DNA of 64,000 bases from CAYJFQ01 sp964369955. Its GTDB lineage: Bacteria; Bacillota_I; Bacilli_A; Erysipelotrichales; Erysipelotrichaceae. The notes beneath the pieces were generated by a model, which made no database searches, was not told where the DNA came from, and saw nothing but the letters and a program-made list of their open reading frames with translations. The translations under genes were made by a program, and so were the position numbers. Positions 17,891-26,332 of the stretch are shown one piece after another (position 1 is the first letter of the stretch; every line of letters begins with the position of its first letter). The stretch lies in assembly GCA_964369955.1 (NCBI GenBank), contig CAYJFQ010000001.1:1-64000 (forward strand), given 5' to 3'.

Positions 17891-19458
17891 AAATAACGGT
17901 AGCACAATATGAAATTATTTATGGTGAAGTCAAAGCTAACTTCAATAAAATATGTAATTTAATCAAACAAGCTAAAATGCAAAGTTTCGATATTATTGTA
18001 TTGCCAAAAAATTGTTTAAGTGGCAACTTTAATAATTGTTTTAATTATGATCTTGAAAAAGAAGTTGATGAACTATCAAAGTTTAGTAATGATATTTCAA
18101 TTATTTTTTACGATCAAAATTATTCAAGCAGTATTTGTTTAGTTAAAGAAGGAGTTATTGAAGTATCTTATAGCAATATCTTTATGGTCAAAGACAAGAA
18201 AATTAGAGTAGATTTTGATTTCGATGTTAGTTATCAAGAGGATATTGTTGTAATTTTAGACTCACAAAAATATTTGAAGTATCACAATATAAGAGAAGAT
18301 AAAAATTTTCAATCATTTAACACTTTAGTTTATTCAAATGCCTTTTGTTGCTATGACCAAGGAAAAAACATCATTATTTTACCTGGTTACTCATTCATTA
18401 AAATAAACAATGATTTTACAATGTTACTAGATTGTCTTAAAGAGGAATTATTAACAGAAATGTCTAATTATAATGAAGTAAGTTTATTAAATATTTTAAT
18501 ATATGCAGTTAAAAGATTTGATGAGCAAGTATTTAGCAAAAAAGTAAAATGGATTATTGGTTTATCTGGCGGTTTGGATAGTAGTGTTAGTGCAGCAATA
18601 TTAAGTATGGCTATAGGTGGTAATCGAATGATTGGTTACAATCTCTATAGTGAATATAATAGTAAAACATCTAAAAATAACGCCTACAATATCGCAAAAG
18701 CCTTATCTATGGATTTTAGAGATTGCCAAATTAGTGATTTAGTTGATGACTCAATTACCGCAATTAAAATAAGTGATAATGTTAAGGAAGTAAGTGGGTT
18801 TATTATTGAGAATATCCAAGCCAGAATTAGAGGCCATCTTCTATCAGGGTTCGCAGCGAATAATGAGGGGGTTGTTGTCAATAATGGAAATAAAGTTGAA
18901 GTAGCTTTGGGTTACTGCACTTTATATGGTGATTCAATAGGAGCTCTAGGAATAATTGGAGATTTAACAAAATTAGATTTATTTGAGTTATCTAGAGAAA
19001 TAAATAGTCAGTTTAATACAGAGATTGTCCCTGCAAACTTATTGCCAAACTTAATTAACAATAAACTTGTATTTGAATTTCCACCAAGTGCTGAGCTAAG
19101 AGACAAACAAGTTGACCCAATGAAATGGGGTTATCATGATTTATTGACAGATTTAATCCTTGAAATAGGTGTCAATAATGTTTTAAGATGTTATCTAGAT
19201 AATAAATTTGAAGATTTAGAAATTAGTAACTACATGGATGCTTATAACTTAAAAAACCCTCAAGTGTTTATTGAAGATTTTAAATGGTTTACAAATACCG
19301 CTAAGAAAACCTTTTATAAGAGAGTTCAATCAACTGTCATAATTTCTTTATCCGAGACTACTTACGGTGGAATGAATAATAATGAAACTCAATTTAAAGT
19401 TGATAATTCAAACGATTACTTGGAATTAATAAATTCTATATCTACAATTAATGGATAA
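17887..19458 (+). CDS. nadE: NAD synthetase with degenerate glutaminase domain
   Basis: NadE amidates deamido-NAD. The C-terminal synthetase domain is intact: PP-loop SGGLDSSVSAA, NIQARIRG, NKVEVALGY and FPPSAELRDKQVDP. The N-terminal 200 residues keep the outline of a nitrilase fold (start VAQYEIIYGEVKANF), but its catalytic Glu is replaced: LPKNCLSGN stands where active enzymes have FPELxLTGY. The CEDxW region is unrecognisable. The total of 523 residues is shorter than most glutamine-dependent enzymes. I infer an ammonia-dependent enzyme carrying a vestigial glutaminase. It is the last gene of the U32 operon, with the terminator ten bases beyond. Confidence 0.85.
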   Translation: MKITVAQYEIIYGEVKANFNKICNLIKQAKMQSFDIIVLPKNCLSGNFNNCFNYDLEKEVDELSKFSNDISIIFYDQNYSSSICLVKEGVIEVSYSNIFMVKDKKIRVDFDFDVSYQEDIVVILDSQKYLKYHNIREDKNFQSFNTLVYSNAFCCYDQGKNIIILPGYSFIKINNDFTMLLDCLKEELLTEMSNYNEVSLLNILIYAVKRFDEQVFSKKVKWIIGLSGGLDSSVSAAILSMAIGGNRMIGYNLYSEYNSKTSKNNAYNIAKALSMDFRDCQISDLVDDSITAIKISDNVKEVSGFIIENIQARIRGHLLSGFAANNEGVVVNNGNKVEVALGYCTLYGDSIGALGIIGDLTKLDLFELSREINSQFNTEIVPANLLPNLINNKLVFEFPPSAELRDKQVDPMKWGYHDLLTDLILEIGVNNVLRCYLDNKFEDLEISNYMDAYNLKNPQVFIEDFKWFTNTAKKTFYKRVQSTVIISLSETTYGGMNNNETQFKVDNSNDYLELINSISTING

Positions 19459-20189
19459 TGATCACTAGGATAAACCTCAAAAGGTTTATCCTTTATTATT
19501 TTTGGTTTTGATTGTTTCAATTTATAAGAAACATAAATATAATCAATAGGTTCTTTAGAAAAGTAAGATTCACCATTTTTATTATGATGAGTAAAAGAGG
19601 GCTCTAGTTTTTTGTATATTGATATAAGATTGGAATTATTACTTTCAAACTTCTCAATAGAACTAGAACTAATAGTTGCATTAAAATCCCCCATTAAGAT
19701 AGCTGGGATTTCTTGATTATGCATTTTCATTATTTTAGTTAACTTAGTTAACTGATTATTCCTAGTAGACTTGAATAAATGATCAAGATGAGTATTATAA
19801 ATTCTTAACTTTTGTCCATTGATACTTATTAGCGAACAGGTGCATATTCTTGGAAATATCGATAGTTTAAATCTTGATCCACTGTGTTGTGGTGATTCGC
19901 TTAACCAAAAGGTTCTATTTTCAATAATATCAATATTCTTTTTAATTAAAATATCATTATGTTCATTTGTAGTGATGTTTTTACTGTATCTACTTTTGCC
20001 GACAAAATGATATTTATTAAGTTTTCTAGTTAACGTCTTTTTCATCAAGGAAGTCATTTCTTGAACGCCGATAATATCAGGATCATTATCATTGATGATT
20101 TTGATGATTGATGGCATTCTCTGAGAGAAAGAAGATTTCTTAGTAATTATTGAATAATCATTTTGAAGGTTAAATGTCATTATTTTCAT
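19416..20189 (-). CDS. Endonuclease/exonuclease/phosphatase-family protein
   Basis: A 257-residue EEP-fold metal-dependent phosphodiesterase. It shows the N-terminal TFNLQND (Asn ligand), IIGVQEM with the metal Glu, NTHLDHL, GDFNA and the catalytic SDHYPL near the end. No signal peptide, so it is probably cytosolic. The substrate is unknown: the fold covers nucleases, sphingomyelinases and phosphatases. A TATAAT box (20199-20204, minus) sits nine bases before the ATG, so the leader would be about three bases. Its last 43 bases overlap nadE, and the nadE terminator lies inside its coding region. Confidence 0.82.
   Translation of the reverse strand: MKIMTFNLQNDYSIITKKSSFSQRMPSIIKIINDNDPDIIGVQEMTSLMKKTLTRKLNKYHFVGKSRYSKNITTNEHNDILIKKNIDIIENRTFWLSESPQHSGSRFKLSIFPRICTCSLISINGQKLRIYNTHLDHLFKSTRNNQLTKLTKIMKMHNQEIPAILMGDFNATISSSSIEKFESNNSNLISIYKKLEPSFTHHNKNGESYFSKEPIDYIYVSYKLKQSKPKIIKDKPFEVYPSDHYPLIVDIEFINSK
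19468..19505 (+). terminator. Rho-independent terminator of the U32-nadE operon
   Basis: GGATAAACCT and AGGTTTATCC form a perfect 10-bp stem with a CAAA loop, followed by TTTATTATTTTT on the plus strand. It sits inside the 3' coding part of the opposing EEP gene, and on that strand no T-run follows. Confidence 0.85.
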
Positions 20190-20247
20190 ATCAATGCTAT
20201 TATATACTTATTTTTCAAATAGTGTATAATTATAATTAGGAGAAATT

Positions 20248-21411
20248 ATGAGAAAATTTTACTATGAAAATAAAAAAACCATATTATCCGGGTTAATGAT
20301 TGGAATTGGCAGTATTAGTTTTTATCTATTCATGATTAACATTGGATTTTTTAATTCTATTTTTTCACAATTTTTAGATGTGATCAGGCCGTTTATAATT
20401 GGATATGTGATTGCGTTTCTTGCATTCCCTGTTAGAAGAACTATTATTAATTTGCTTGTGAATAAGTTCAAAATCAAAGGAAAAATACCTAAGTATATCG
20501 GCGCAATATCTGGTTTTATAGTAGTGATAGGGATTATGACTACAATAGTTGTTATTATTGCTCCGACAATTATCGATAATATTATTTATATCTTTAACCA
20601 ATCTTCTAACTACACTAATAGTATTTTAGACTGGATAGATACAATTGGCATTCAATATCATCCTATTATAGCAGATTTGTTGGCTCAATTTGACTTTGAA
20701 TTAATAAGTCAGTATGCTGAGCAAATTCAAGCAGCTATTTTGAATTATTTACCTAAAGTTCTAAATGCAGGGTTAGGCGTTACTTCAGGCGTTATTGATA
20801 TTTTCATTAGCTTGTTGATATCTGTCTATATTTTGTTATTTAAAGATGAATTGGATATCCAAGTAAAGAGATTAAATTATTATTTATTTAAGAAAAAAAG
20901 AGCTGATTTTCATGTTTATTCTGTAAGGGTATTTAGTAATAAGTTTGGTGCTTATATGATTGGTATGTCTATCGATTCAATGATTGTTGGATTGGTTTGT
21001 TTTACATTTTTAAATCTTTTTGGATATCCTTTTGCCTCATTGATTAGTTTTATAATTGGTGTTACTAATCTTATTCCGATTATTGGACCTTTTATTGGAG
21101 CTATTCCGAGTTTTTTCCTAATTTTGTTTGTCAATCCGTTGCAAGCGTTATTTTTTGCAATATTTATATTAATTCTACAACAAATAGAAGGAAATATTAT
21201 TGTTCCTAATGTTTTAAAAAATTCAGTAGGTATGCCAACGTTTTGGGTGTTATTTGCGCTTATTGTTGGAGGAGGATTTTATGGGTTGCTAGGAATGATT
21301 ATAGGTGTCCCGCTACTTGCAGGGATTTTCGAAATCAGTGACACTATAATGAATAGAAAAATCACCAAAGAGGAAGTTAAAGATATTGATAATGAATATA
21401 TAATAAAATAA
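20248..21411 (+). CDS. AI-2E family transporter
   Basis: This 387-residue integral membrane protein of the PerM/YdbK/TqsA family has about seven to eight membrane segments in two blocks (residues 15-115 and 180-365). The family signature regions are visible: FKDE after the fourth segment, GFYGLLGMIIGVPLL near the end, and GVTNLIPIIGPFIG. The family exports varied small molecules or ions, and the name does not imply AI-2 transport. AGGAGA precedes the ATG. The promoter TATAAT at 20225-20230 gives a short leader. A terminator follows directly, so it is transcribed alone. Confidence 0.82.
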   Translation: MRKFYYENKKTILSGLMIGIGSISFYLFMINIGFFNSIFSQFLDVIRPFIIGYVIAFLAFPVRRTIINLLVNKFKIKGKIPKYIGAISGFIVVIGIMTTIVVIIAPTIIDNIIYIFNQSSNYTNSILDWIDTIGIQYHPIIADLLAQFDFELISQYAEQIQAAILNYLPKVLNAGLGVTSGVIDIFISLLISVYILLFKDELDIQVKRLNYYLFKKKRADFHVYSVRVFSNKFGAYMIGMSIDSMIVGLVCFTFLNLFGYPFASLISFIIGVTNLIPIIGPFIGAIPSFFLILFVNPLQALFFAIFILILQQIEGNIIVPNVLKNSVGMPTFWVLFALIVGGGFYGLLGMIIGVPLLAGIFEISDTIMNRKITKEEVKDIDNEYIIK

Positions 21412-21437
21412 AAGTTACAAAATTTGTAACTTTTATT
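21410..21437. terminator. Bidirectional rho-independent terminator
   Basis: AAAAGTTACAAA and TTTGTAACTTTT form a long palindrome, followed by ATTTTATT on the plus strand and preceded by an A-rich run (T-rich on the minus strand). It separates the convergent AI-2E transporter and NifU-domain genes. Confidence 0.8.
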
Positions 21438-21668
21438 TTATTGATCAGCAAGCCTCACTTCTTTCACTTCCGGAATCTCATCTTTGACCAAAACTTCAAT
21501 TCCCATTTTTAATGTTTCATCAATTCCGATACAATCAACACAAGCGCCAATCATTCTGATGTATACAATTTGTAATTGTTCATCATAACTGACAAACTCT
21601 AAATCTCCTCCGTCTCGCTGTAAGTAAGGACGGATTTTTTCTAATACTTCAATTATTTTATCTTCCAT
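21438..21668 (-). CDS. NifU-domain iron-sulfur scaffold protein
   Basis: The 76-residue protein is a single NifU C-terminal (Nfu) domain. It has RPYLQRDGGDLEFV and the cluster-binding CVDC, where most Nfu proteins have a CxxC of the type GACxxCP. Such small proteins carry or transfer [4Fe-4S] clusters. GAGGTAAT precedes the ATG. It ends one base after the neighbouring yuiD-like gene, its upstream neighbour on the minus strand. The Rnf genes in this region would need such clusters, but no direct link is shown. Confidence 0.88.
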   Translation of the reverse strand: MEDKIIEVLEKIRPYLQRDGGDLEFVSYDEQLQIVYIRMIGACVDCIGIDETLKMGIEVLVKDEIPEVKEVRLADQ

Positions 21669-21669
21669 A

Positions 21670-22125
21670 TTACCTCAATAGGGATAGTAGACCAGCAACG
21701 ATTAGTCCCCAAATTCCTCCGGCTAAAACCTCCGTCCATAAATGTCCTAACACTTCTTTTAATTTATCTGCATAGATTGGATCATTTAATTTTAATTGCA
21801 TTAAATCTTGTACATCTTTAACCAACTGTTGAGTTAGTTCAATGTTTTTTCCTGCATAATATCTTACATTAGCTGCATCATATGCAATTACAAATGACAT
21901 CATTAATGTAACTGCAAAAATACTTGAATCAAAATTATCTTGAATTCCTACCGCTAATGATAAGGCTGCAAAAGTCGCTGTGTGCGAACTAGGAAATCCT
22001 CCACTCGCAAAAGTGATATCAGGTCTCCATTCCTTAGTTTTTATCCAATAGAATAGAGGCTTTGATAATTGTGCTGTAATACTAGCAATAATAGCTGCCC
22101 AGAATGGGTACATATAACTAAACAT
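21670..22125 (-). CDS. Divergent PAP2 family membrane protein (YuiD-like)
   Basis: The 151-residue membrane protein of the DUF212/YuiD family is related to PAP2-type acid phosphatases. The diagnostic SGGFPSSHTA (about residues 41-50), with its Ser-His pair, is present, as are AYDAANVRYYAG and the end LGHLWTEVLAGGIWG. The substrate is unknown. AGGTGAT precedes the ATG. It is cotranscribed with the Nfu-domain gene. Confidence 0.9.
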   Translation of the reverse strand: MFSYMYPFWAAIIASITAQLSKPLFYWIKTKEWRPDITFASGGFPSSHTATFAALSLAVGIQDNFDSSIFAVTLMMSFVIAYDAANVRYYAGKNIELTQQLVKDVQDLMQLKLNDPIYADKLKEVLGHLWTEVLAGGIWGLIVAGLLSLLR

Positions 22126-22166
22126 AAATCACCTCCGCTACATTATAACAAAAATATAATAAATTG

Positions 22167-22182
22167 TGCTATAATAATTCCA
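22167..22182 (+). promoter_or_regulatory. Extended -10 promoter, leaderless start of the S1-pgi-rnf operon
   Basis: TGC-TATAAT (22167-22175), six bases, then the ATG at 22182. No ribosome binding site. An upstream in-frame TTG at 22164 overlaps the -10 box and cannot be the start. Confidence 0.65.
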
Positions 22183-22532
22183 TGCATAGAAATATAGGGC
22201 AAATAATTGAGGGGAAAGTTACAGGTATTCAACCATATGGAGCATTTGTTTCTTTTGATGATGGGTATACTGGACTAATACATATTTCTGAAATATCAAA
22301 TAAATTTGTAAAAGACATTGGCTTTTTTATTAAAGAGGACCAAAAAGTTATTGCTAAAATAATAGATGTTGACCAAGATACAAAGCATTTAAGTTTATCA
22401 ATTAAGGCTCTAGAAAAAAACCAAAGAAGAAAAAAGTATATTACTGATATGCCTGGAGATAAATTAGGCAATAAGTCAGTTTTAGATAATTTAAATAAAT
22501 GGATAGAAGAAAAGGGCGAATGGTATGATTAA
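22182..22532 (+). CDS. S1 RNA-binding domain protein (general stress protein 13 / CvfD-like)
   Basis: This 116-residue protein has one S1 domain at residues 1-72 (GQIIEGKVTGIQPYGAFVSF, GLIHISEIS, DTKHLSLSIKAL) and a basic tail. Small S1 proteins such as B. subtilis YugI and CvfD bind RNA or ribosomes and act post-transcriptionally. The leaderless start implies initiation by 70S ribosomes. Its end overlaps pgi by eight bases. It is the first gene of a run that continues through pgi and all rnf genes without a visible terminator. Confidence 0.85.
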   Translation: MHRNIGQIIEGKVTGIQPYGAFVSFDDGYTGLIHISEISNKFVKDIGFFIKEDQKVIAKIIDVDQDTKHLSLSIKALEKNQRRKKYITDMPGDKLGNKSVLDNLNKWIEEKGEWYD

Positions 22533-23796
22533 CATCAATCTAGAGTATGCAAATTTAAAAGAAAAGTTAAGTGATTATCAACAACAAGTAACAGATTTAC
22601 ATGAAAAATTAAATGCTAAAAGTTATTTAGGTAGTGACTATTTAGGATGGCTTGATTGGTCTAAAACTTATGACAAAGATGAGATCAAAAGGGTTAAAAG
22701 TTGTGCAGAAAAAGTTAAAGAAAATTGTGAAGTTTTTTTAGTATGTGGAATTGGCGGTTCTTATTTAGGAGCACGCAGTGCTATTGAAATGATCAAAGGG
22801 AATTTTAGAGATTCAAATATTGAAATTATTTATTGTGGAAATACATTTTCTTCGACATATATGGTTTCACTTTTGAATCATATTAAAGGTAAGAGTGTTT
22901 ATCTTAATGTTATTAGTAAAAGTGGCACTACAACTGAAACTGCGGTTGCTTTTAGAATATTAAAACAATATATGGAAGAAACTTATAAAGATGAAGCTAA
23001 AAATAGAATTATTGCTACTACTGATAAGTCAAAGGGCACACTTAAAACTTTAGCCGATGTCAAGGGATATGAAACATTTGTTATCCCTGATGATATCGGA
23101 GGTAGATTTTCTGCAATTACACCAGTTGGTTTATTACCAATGGCTGTTGCTGGAATTGATATTGACGAAGTTATTAAAGGATATTGCGATGCTTTTAATA
23201 TGTATGGATCTAGTGAGATTACTGAAAATGCAAGTTATCAATATGCAGTAGCTAGACACATTTTAGATAAGCAAGGCTATAGTTCAGAAATGTTTGTTAC
23301 TTATGAACCTCAATTAGTAATGGTTGCTGAGTGGTGGAAACAGTTATTTGGAGAGAGTGAAGGCAAGAATGGTTTAGGATTACTTCCTACTAGTGTTAAT
23401 TATTCGACTGATTTACATTCAATGGGACAATTTGTTCAAGATGGCAAAAAAATTCTATTTGAAACATTGTTTACAGTCGAAAAACCACAGTTGGATAAAT
23501 TATTCCCTGAAGATGCAGAAAATGCTGATGGGATGAACTACTTAGCTGGTAAGTCGTTAGATTTCATAAATAAAATGGCTTGTAAAGGAACTCTAGAAGC
23601 ACATTATGAAGAGGGAGGAGTTCCTAATTTAATTATAAATATTGAAGAAATATCGCCTTATAGTTATGGGCTGATGATTTATTTCTTCTTTAAAGCTATC
23701 GCTATGAGTGTTTATCTAAATGATACTAATCCATTTGATCAACCAGGCGTGGAAGTTTATAAAAAAAGAATGTTCAAACTATTAGGAAAGGAGTAA
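22525..23796 (+). CDS. pgi: Glucose-6-phosphate isomerase
   Basis: Pgi interconverts glucose-6-phosphate and fructose-6-phosphate. The 423 residues fit the shorter Bacillota form. Visible motifs are GIGGSYLGARSAIE, ISKSGTTTETA for phosphate binding, the signature DDIGGRFSAITPVGLLP, HSMGQF, and the C-terminal NPFDQPGVEVYKK with the catalytic Lys region. Its start lies inside the S1-gene end. RnfC begins three bases after its stop, tying glycolysis and Rnf in one transcript. Confidence 0.96.
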   Translation: MININLEYANLKEKLSDYQQQVTDLHEKLNAKSYLGSDYLGWLDWSKTYDKDEIKRVKSCAEKVKENCEVFLVCGIGGSYLGARSAIEMIKGNFRDSNIEIIYCGNTFSSTYMVSLLNHIKGKSVYLNVISKSGTTTETAVAFRILKQYMEETYKDEAKNRIIATTDKSKGTLKTLADVKGYETFVIPDDIGGRFSAITPVGLLPMAVAGIDIDEVIKGYCDAFNMYGSSEITENASYQYAVARHILDKQGYSSEMFVTYEPQLVMVAEWWKQLFGESEGKNGLGLLPTSVNYSTDLHSMGQFVQDGKKILFETLFTVEKPQLDKLFPEDAENADGMNYLAGKSLDFINKMACKGTLEAHYEEGGVPNLIINIEEISPYSYGLMIYFFFKAIAMSVYLNDTNPFDQPGVEVYKKRMFKLLGKE

Positions 23797-23799
23797 ATT

Positions 23800-25086
23800 A
23801 TGGCTTTATTTACTGGTCCGATGAGTAAAAAGCTCCAGGGGCATAAGAATTTAACAAAACATAAAAAAGTGATTGAATTTTCTCCGAAAATTATTGCTTT
23901 ACCATTATTTCATTGTGGATGTGCTGATTACGACCTCTTGGTTAAAGAAGGAGATATAGTAAAAGTTGGAACTTTAATAGGATATCGTTTAGGTAAACTA
24001 TATGTACCATTTTATTCAAGTGTTTCTGGAAAAGTGCTAAGAGTCGAAAAAATTATAGCTAGTGATTTAAAAAAATATGATCACTTAATAATTGAAAATG
24101 ATTTTAAAGATACTAAAGAGCTACCTTTTAAATCAATTGATGTAGATAGTGCTTCAAAGGAAGAATTAATAGAATTTACAAAGAATGCAGGCATTGTGGG
24201 TTGTGGAGGAGCTGGTTTTCCATCTTATATTAAGTATCAAGCTGATAATATCGAGACAATCGTTGTTAATGCAATTGAATGTGAACCTTATATAACTGCT
24301 GATTATGTTTCAAGTAATCAACTTTTTGATGAGTTTGTAGTGGGGATAAAGGCAGCCATTAAAATGAGTGGTGCAAAACGTGTTATTGTTTGTTTTAAAA
24401 ATTATCGTTTAACAAACAATAAGTCTGTAATCGATCTGTATAGTTCAATCGCTAAAGAAGTAGAAGTAAAGTTTATGCAGGATTTATATCCGATGGGATG
24501 GGAGAGAACTTTGATTTTGAAGTTGTTTAAGCAAAGATATAATCGCTTACCTAGTGAATTGGGTTATCTTGTGAACAATATTACTACGATTATCGCATTA
24601 GGTCAGGCTATAAAATATGGTCATGGAATTGTTAAGAAAATTGTCACTATTGGCGGTGATGGAATTAATGAACCTTGCAATGTTTTAGTGCCTGTTGGCA
24701 CACAAGCTAAAGATATAATTGAGAAATTAGGCGGTTACAACTTTGAAGAAGGATTTATTATTTCTGGTGGTCCAATGATGGGCAAAGCGATCATTAATGA
24801 TCAGTTTGCAGTAACTAGCTATTCTAATGGCATTACTGTCTTAAAAAAGAAAAAACATCCTGATACTTTAGCTTGTCTAAGATGTGGAAGATGTTCACAA
24901 TATTGTCCCGCAGGTTTGCAACCGGTTAAAATTGCTCAAGCTGCTAGTTTGAAGGACAAGCAAATGATTTTGAGACATAAAGCGTCTGATTGTGTAGAGT
25001 GCGGAACATGTACATTTGTGTGCCCGTCTAAAATAGAAGTAACTGAAAATGTTCGTCGTGCAAAACGATTAGTAAGTGAGGTGTAA
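23800..25086 (+). CDS. rnfC: Rnf complex subunit C
   Basis: RnfC is the peripheral NADH-side subunit of the Rnf ferredoxin:NAD oxidoreductase. The 428 residues show VGCGGAGFPSYIK and NAIECEPY of the FMN/NADH-binding domain, the SLBB region, and two [4Fe-4S] motifs near the C-terminus: CLRCGRCSQYCP and CVECGTCTFVCP. A ribosome binding site (AAAGGAG) lies just before the start. It begins the order C-D-G-E-A-orf-B, the usual Bacillota order. Confidence 0.95.
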   Translation: MALFTGPMSKKLQGHKNLTKHKKVIEFSPKIIALPLFHCGCADYDLLVKEGDIVKVGTLIGYRLGKLYVPFYSSVSGKVLRVEKIIASDLKKYDHLIIENDFKDTKELPFKSIDVDSASKEELIEFTKNAGIVGCGGAGFPSYIKYQADNIETIVVNAIECEPYITADYVSSNQLFDEFVVGIKAAIKMSGAKRVIVCFKNYRLTNNKSVIDLYSSIAKEVEVKFMQDLYPMGWERTLILKLFKQRYNRLPSELGYLVNNITTIIALGQAIKYGHGIVKKIVTIGGDGINEPCNVLVPVGTQAKDIIEKLGGYNFEEGFIISGGPMMGKAIINDQFAVTSYSNGITVLKKKKHPDTLACLRCGRCSQYCPAGLQPVKIAQAASLKDKQMILRHKASDCVECGTCTFVCPSKIEVTENVRRAKRLVSEV

Positions 25087-25087
25087 A

Positions 25088-26332
25088 ATGAAACTATTGT
25101 ATCAAAGCTCGCCAATAGTTAGAGATAATGATTCGACTGCGAAAATAATGTTTCACTTAACCTTATGTTTGTTAGTTATTTTTGGTTTTAGTATCTATTA
25201 TTATTCAACTATAGATATAAATTATGCATTTAGAGTTGTTATGTTAATGTTAAATGCAGTTTTAACTTCTATAGTAGTTGAATTATTATGGGCTAAGTTT
25301 TATTTAAAAACCAATCCATTTAAATTTGTTTATAATAGTTTTCCATGGGTAACTGCAATTATTATCGTTTTGATTTGTCCAATTGCAATTTCTCATTATG
25401 CAATTACTATAGGTACTATTTCAGCAATTTTAATTGGTAAACTATTGTTTGGGGGATTTGGAAAGAATTTGTTTAATCCAGCCGCTGTGGGTAGAGCTGT
25501 TATATTTGCAACTTTTATGGGTTCACTTGCCAGTGATGTTGTAACTGGTGCTACTCCTACAACTACTTTAGATGGATATGGTTGGATTATTTCGAGTCCA
25601 GAGATTTATGCAACATTTATGACAAGTTTTGGTGGGCTTTCTAACTTGTTTATTGGTATGTATCCTGGAGCAATTGGTGAAACATCAACTTTATTAATCA
25701 TACTTTGTGGTATTTATTTAGTTTGGAAAGATGTTATTGATTGGAGAATCCCTGTGTTTTATATAGGTGGTGTATTTGTTTTCTCTAGTGTGATTGCTTT
25801 AACTCATTCAATGGGTATCTGGTATCCATTGGCTAGTATTTGTACTGGTGGTGTTGCTTTTGGGGCTGTTTTTATGGCTACTGATCCTGTAACTAACCCC
25901 ACTTCAAATCCAGGTAGAATAATTTTTGCGATTGGTATGGCTTTTATTACTATATTAATTAGATTTGTTGGTGTCTATCCTGAGGGTGTGCTATTCTCTA
26001 TCTTAATTATGAATATGTTAACACCGTATATTGAAAGAGCTACTAATGGAAAACAATTTGAAATTGTTAAACATAATTTATATATCATTGCTGTACTTAT
26101 AATTATTAGTTGTAGTTTAGTATTTGGAGTTGCAGTTAATGCAAAACCTGTTGAACCAACTGAAGCTACTTCGGAGTCAACATCTGAAACTGATACTAGC
26201 GCAACCGGTAAAACCGATACAGAAACGACAACAACAGGTGAAGTTGAAGGTTCAAACGATTCTGAATCACAGGCAACCACCGAGGATGGTGATGGGTGTG
26301 TTCTCCCTAGTGAAGATGAGGCTGGCTGCTAA
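25088..26332 (+). CDS. rnfD: Rnf complex subunit D with Ser/Thr/Glu-rich tail
   Basis: RnfD is a membrane subunit with covalently bound FMN. I start it at the ATG at 25088 (GAGGTG upstream), not the in-frame GTG at 25076, giving 414 residues. About nine to ten membrane segments are visible. The flavinylation site is in VTGATPTT, and GGFGKNLFNPAAVGRA is typical. After the last segment (ending VFGVAVNAKP) a tail of about 64 residues is acidic and rich in Ser and Thr, ending in GCVLPSEDEAGC with two cysteines. RnfD usually stops soon after its last membrane helix, so the tail is unusual. Confidence 0.93.
   Translation: MKLLYQSSPIVRDNDSTAKIMFHLTLCLLVIFGFSIYYYSTIDINYAFRVVMLMLNAVLTSIVVELLWAKFYLKTNPFKFVYNSFPWVTAIIIVLICPIAISHYAITIGTISAILIGKLLFGGFGKNLFNPAAVGRAVIFATFMGSLASDVVTGATPTTTLDGYGWIISSPEIYATFMTSFGGLSNLFIGMYPGAIGETSTLLIILCGIYLVWKDVIDWRIPVFYIGGVFVFSSVIALTHSMGIWYPLASICTGGVAFGAVFMATDPVTNPTSNPGRIIFAIGMAFITILIRFVGVYPEGVLFSILIMNMLTPYIERATNGKQFEIVKHNLYIIAVLIIISCSLVFGVAVNAKPVEPTEATSESTSETDTSATGKTDTETTTTGEVEGSNDSESQATTEDGDGCVLPSEDEAGC

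Noticed and set aside
25975..26280. Open minus-strand frame across the rnfD tail
   Set aside because: It arises from the low-complexity tail codons, has no ribosome binding site or known motif, and lies wholly inside rnfD.
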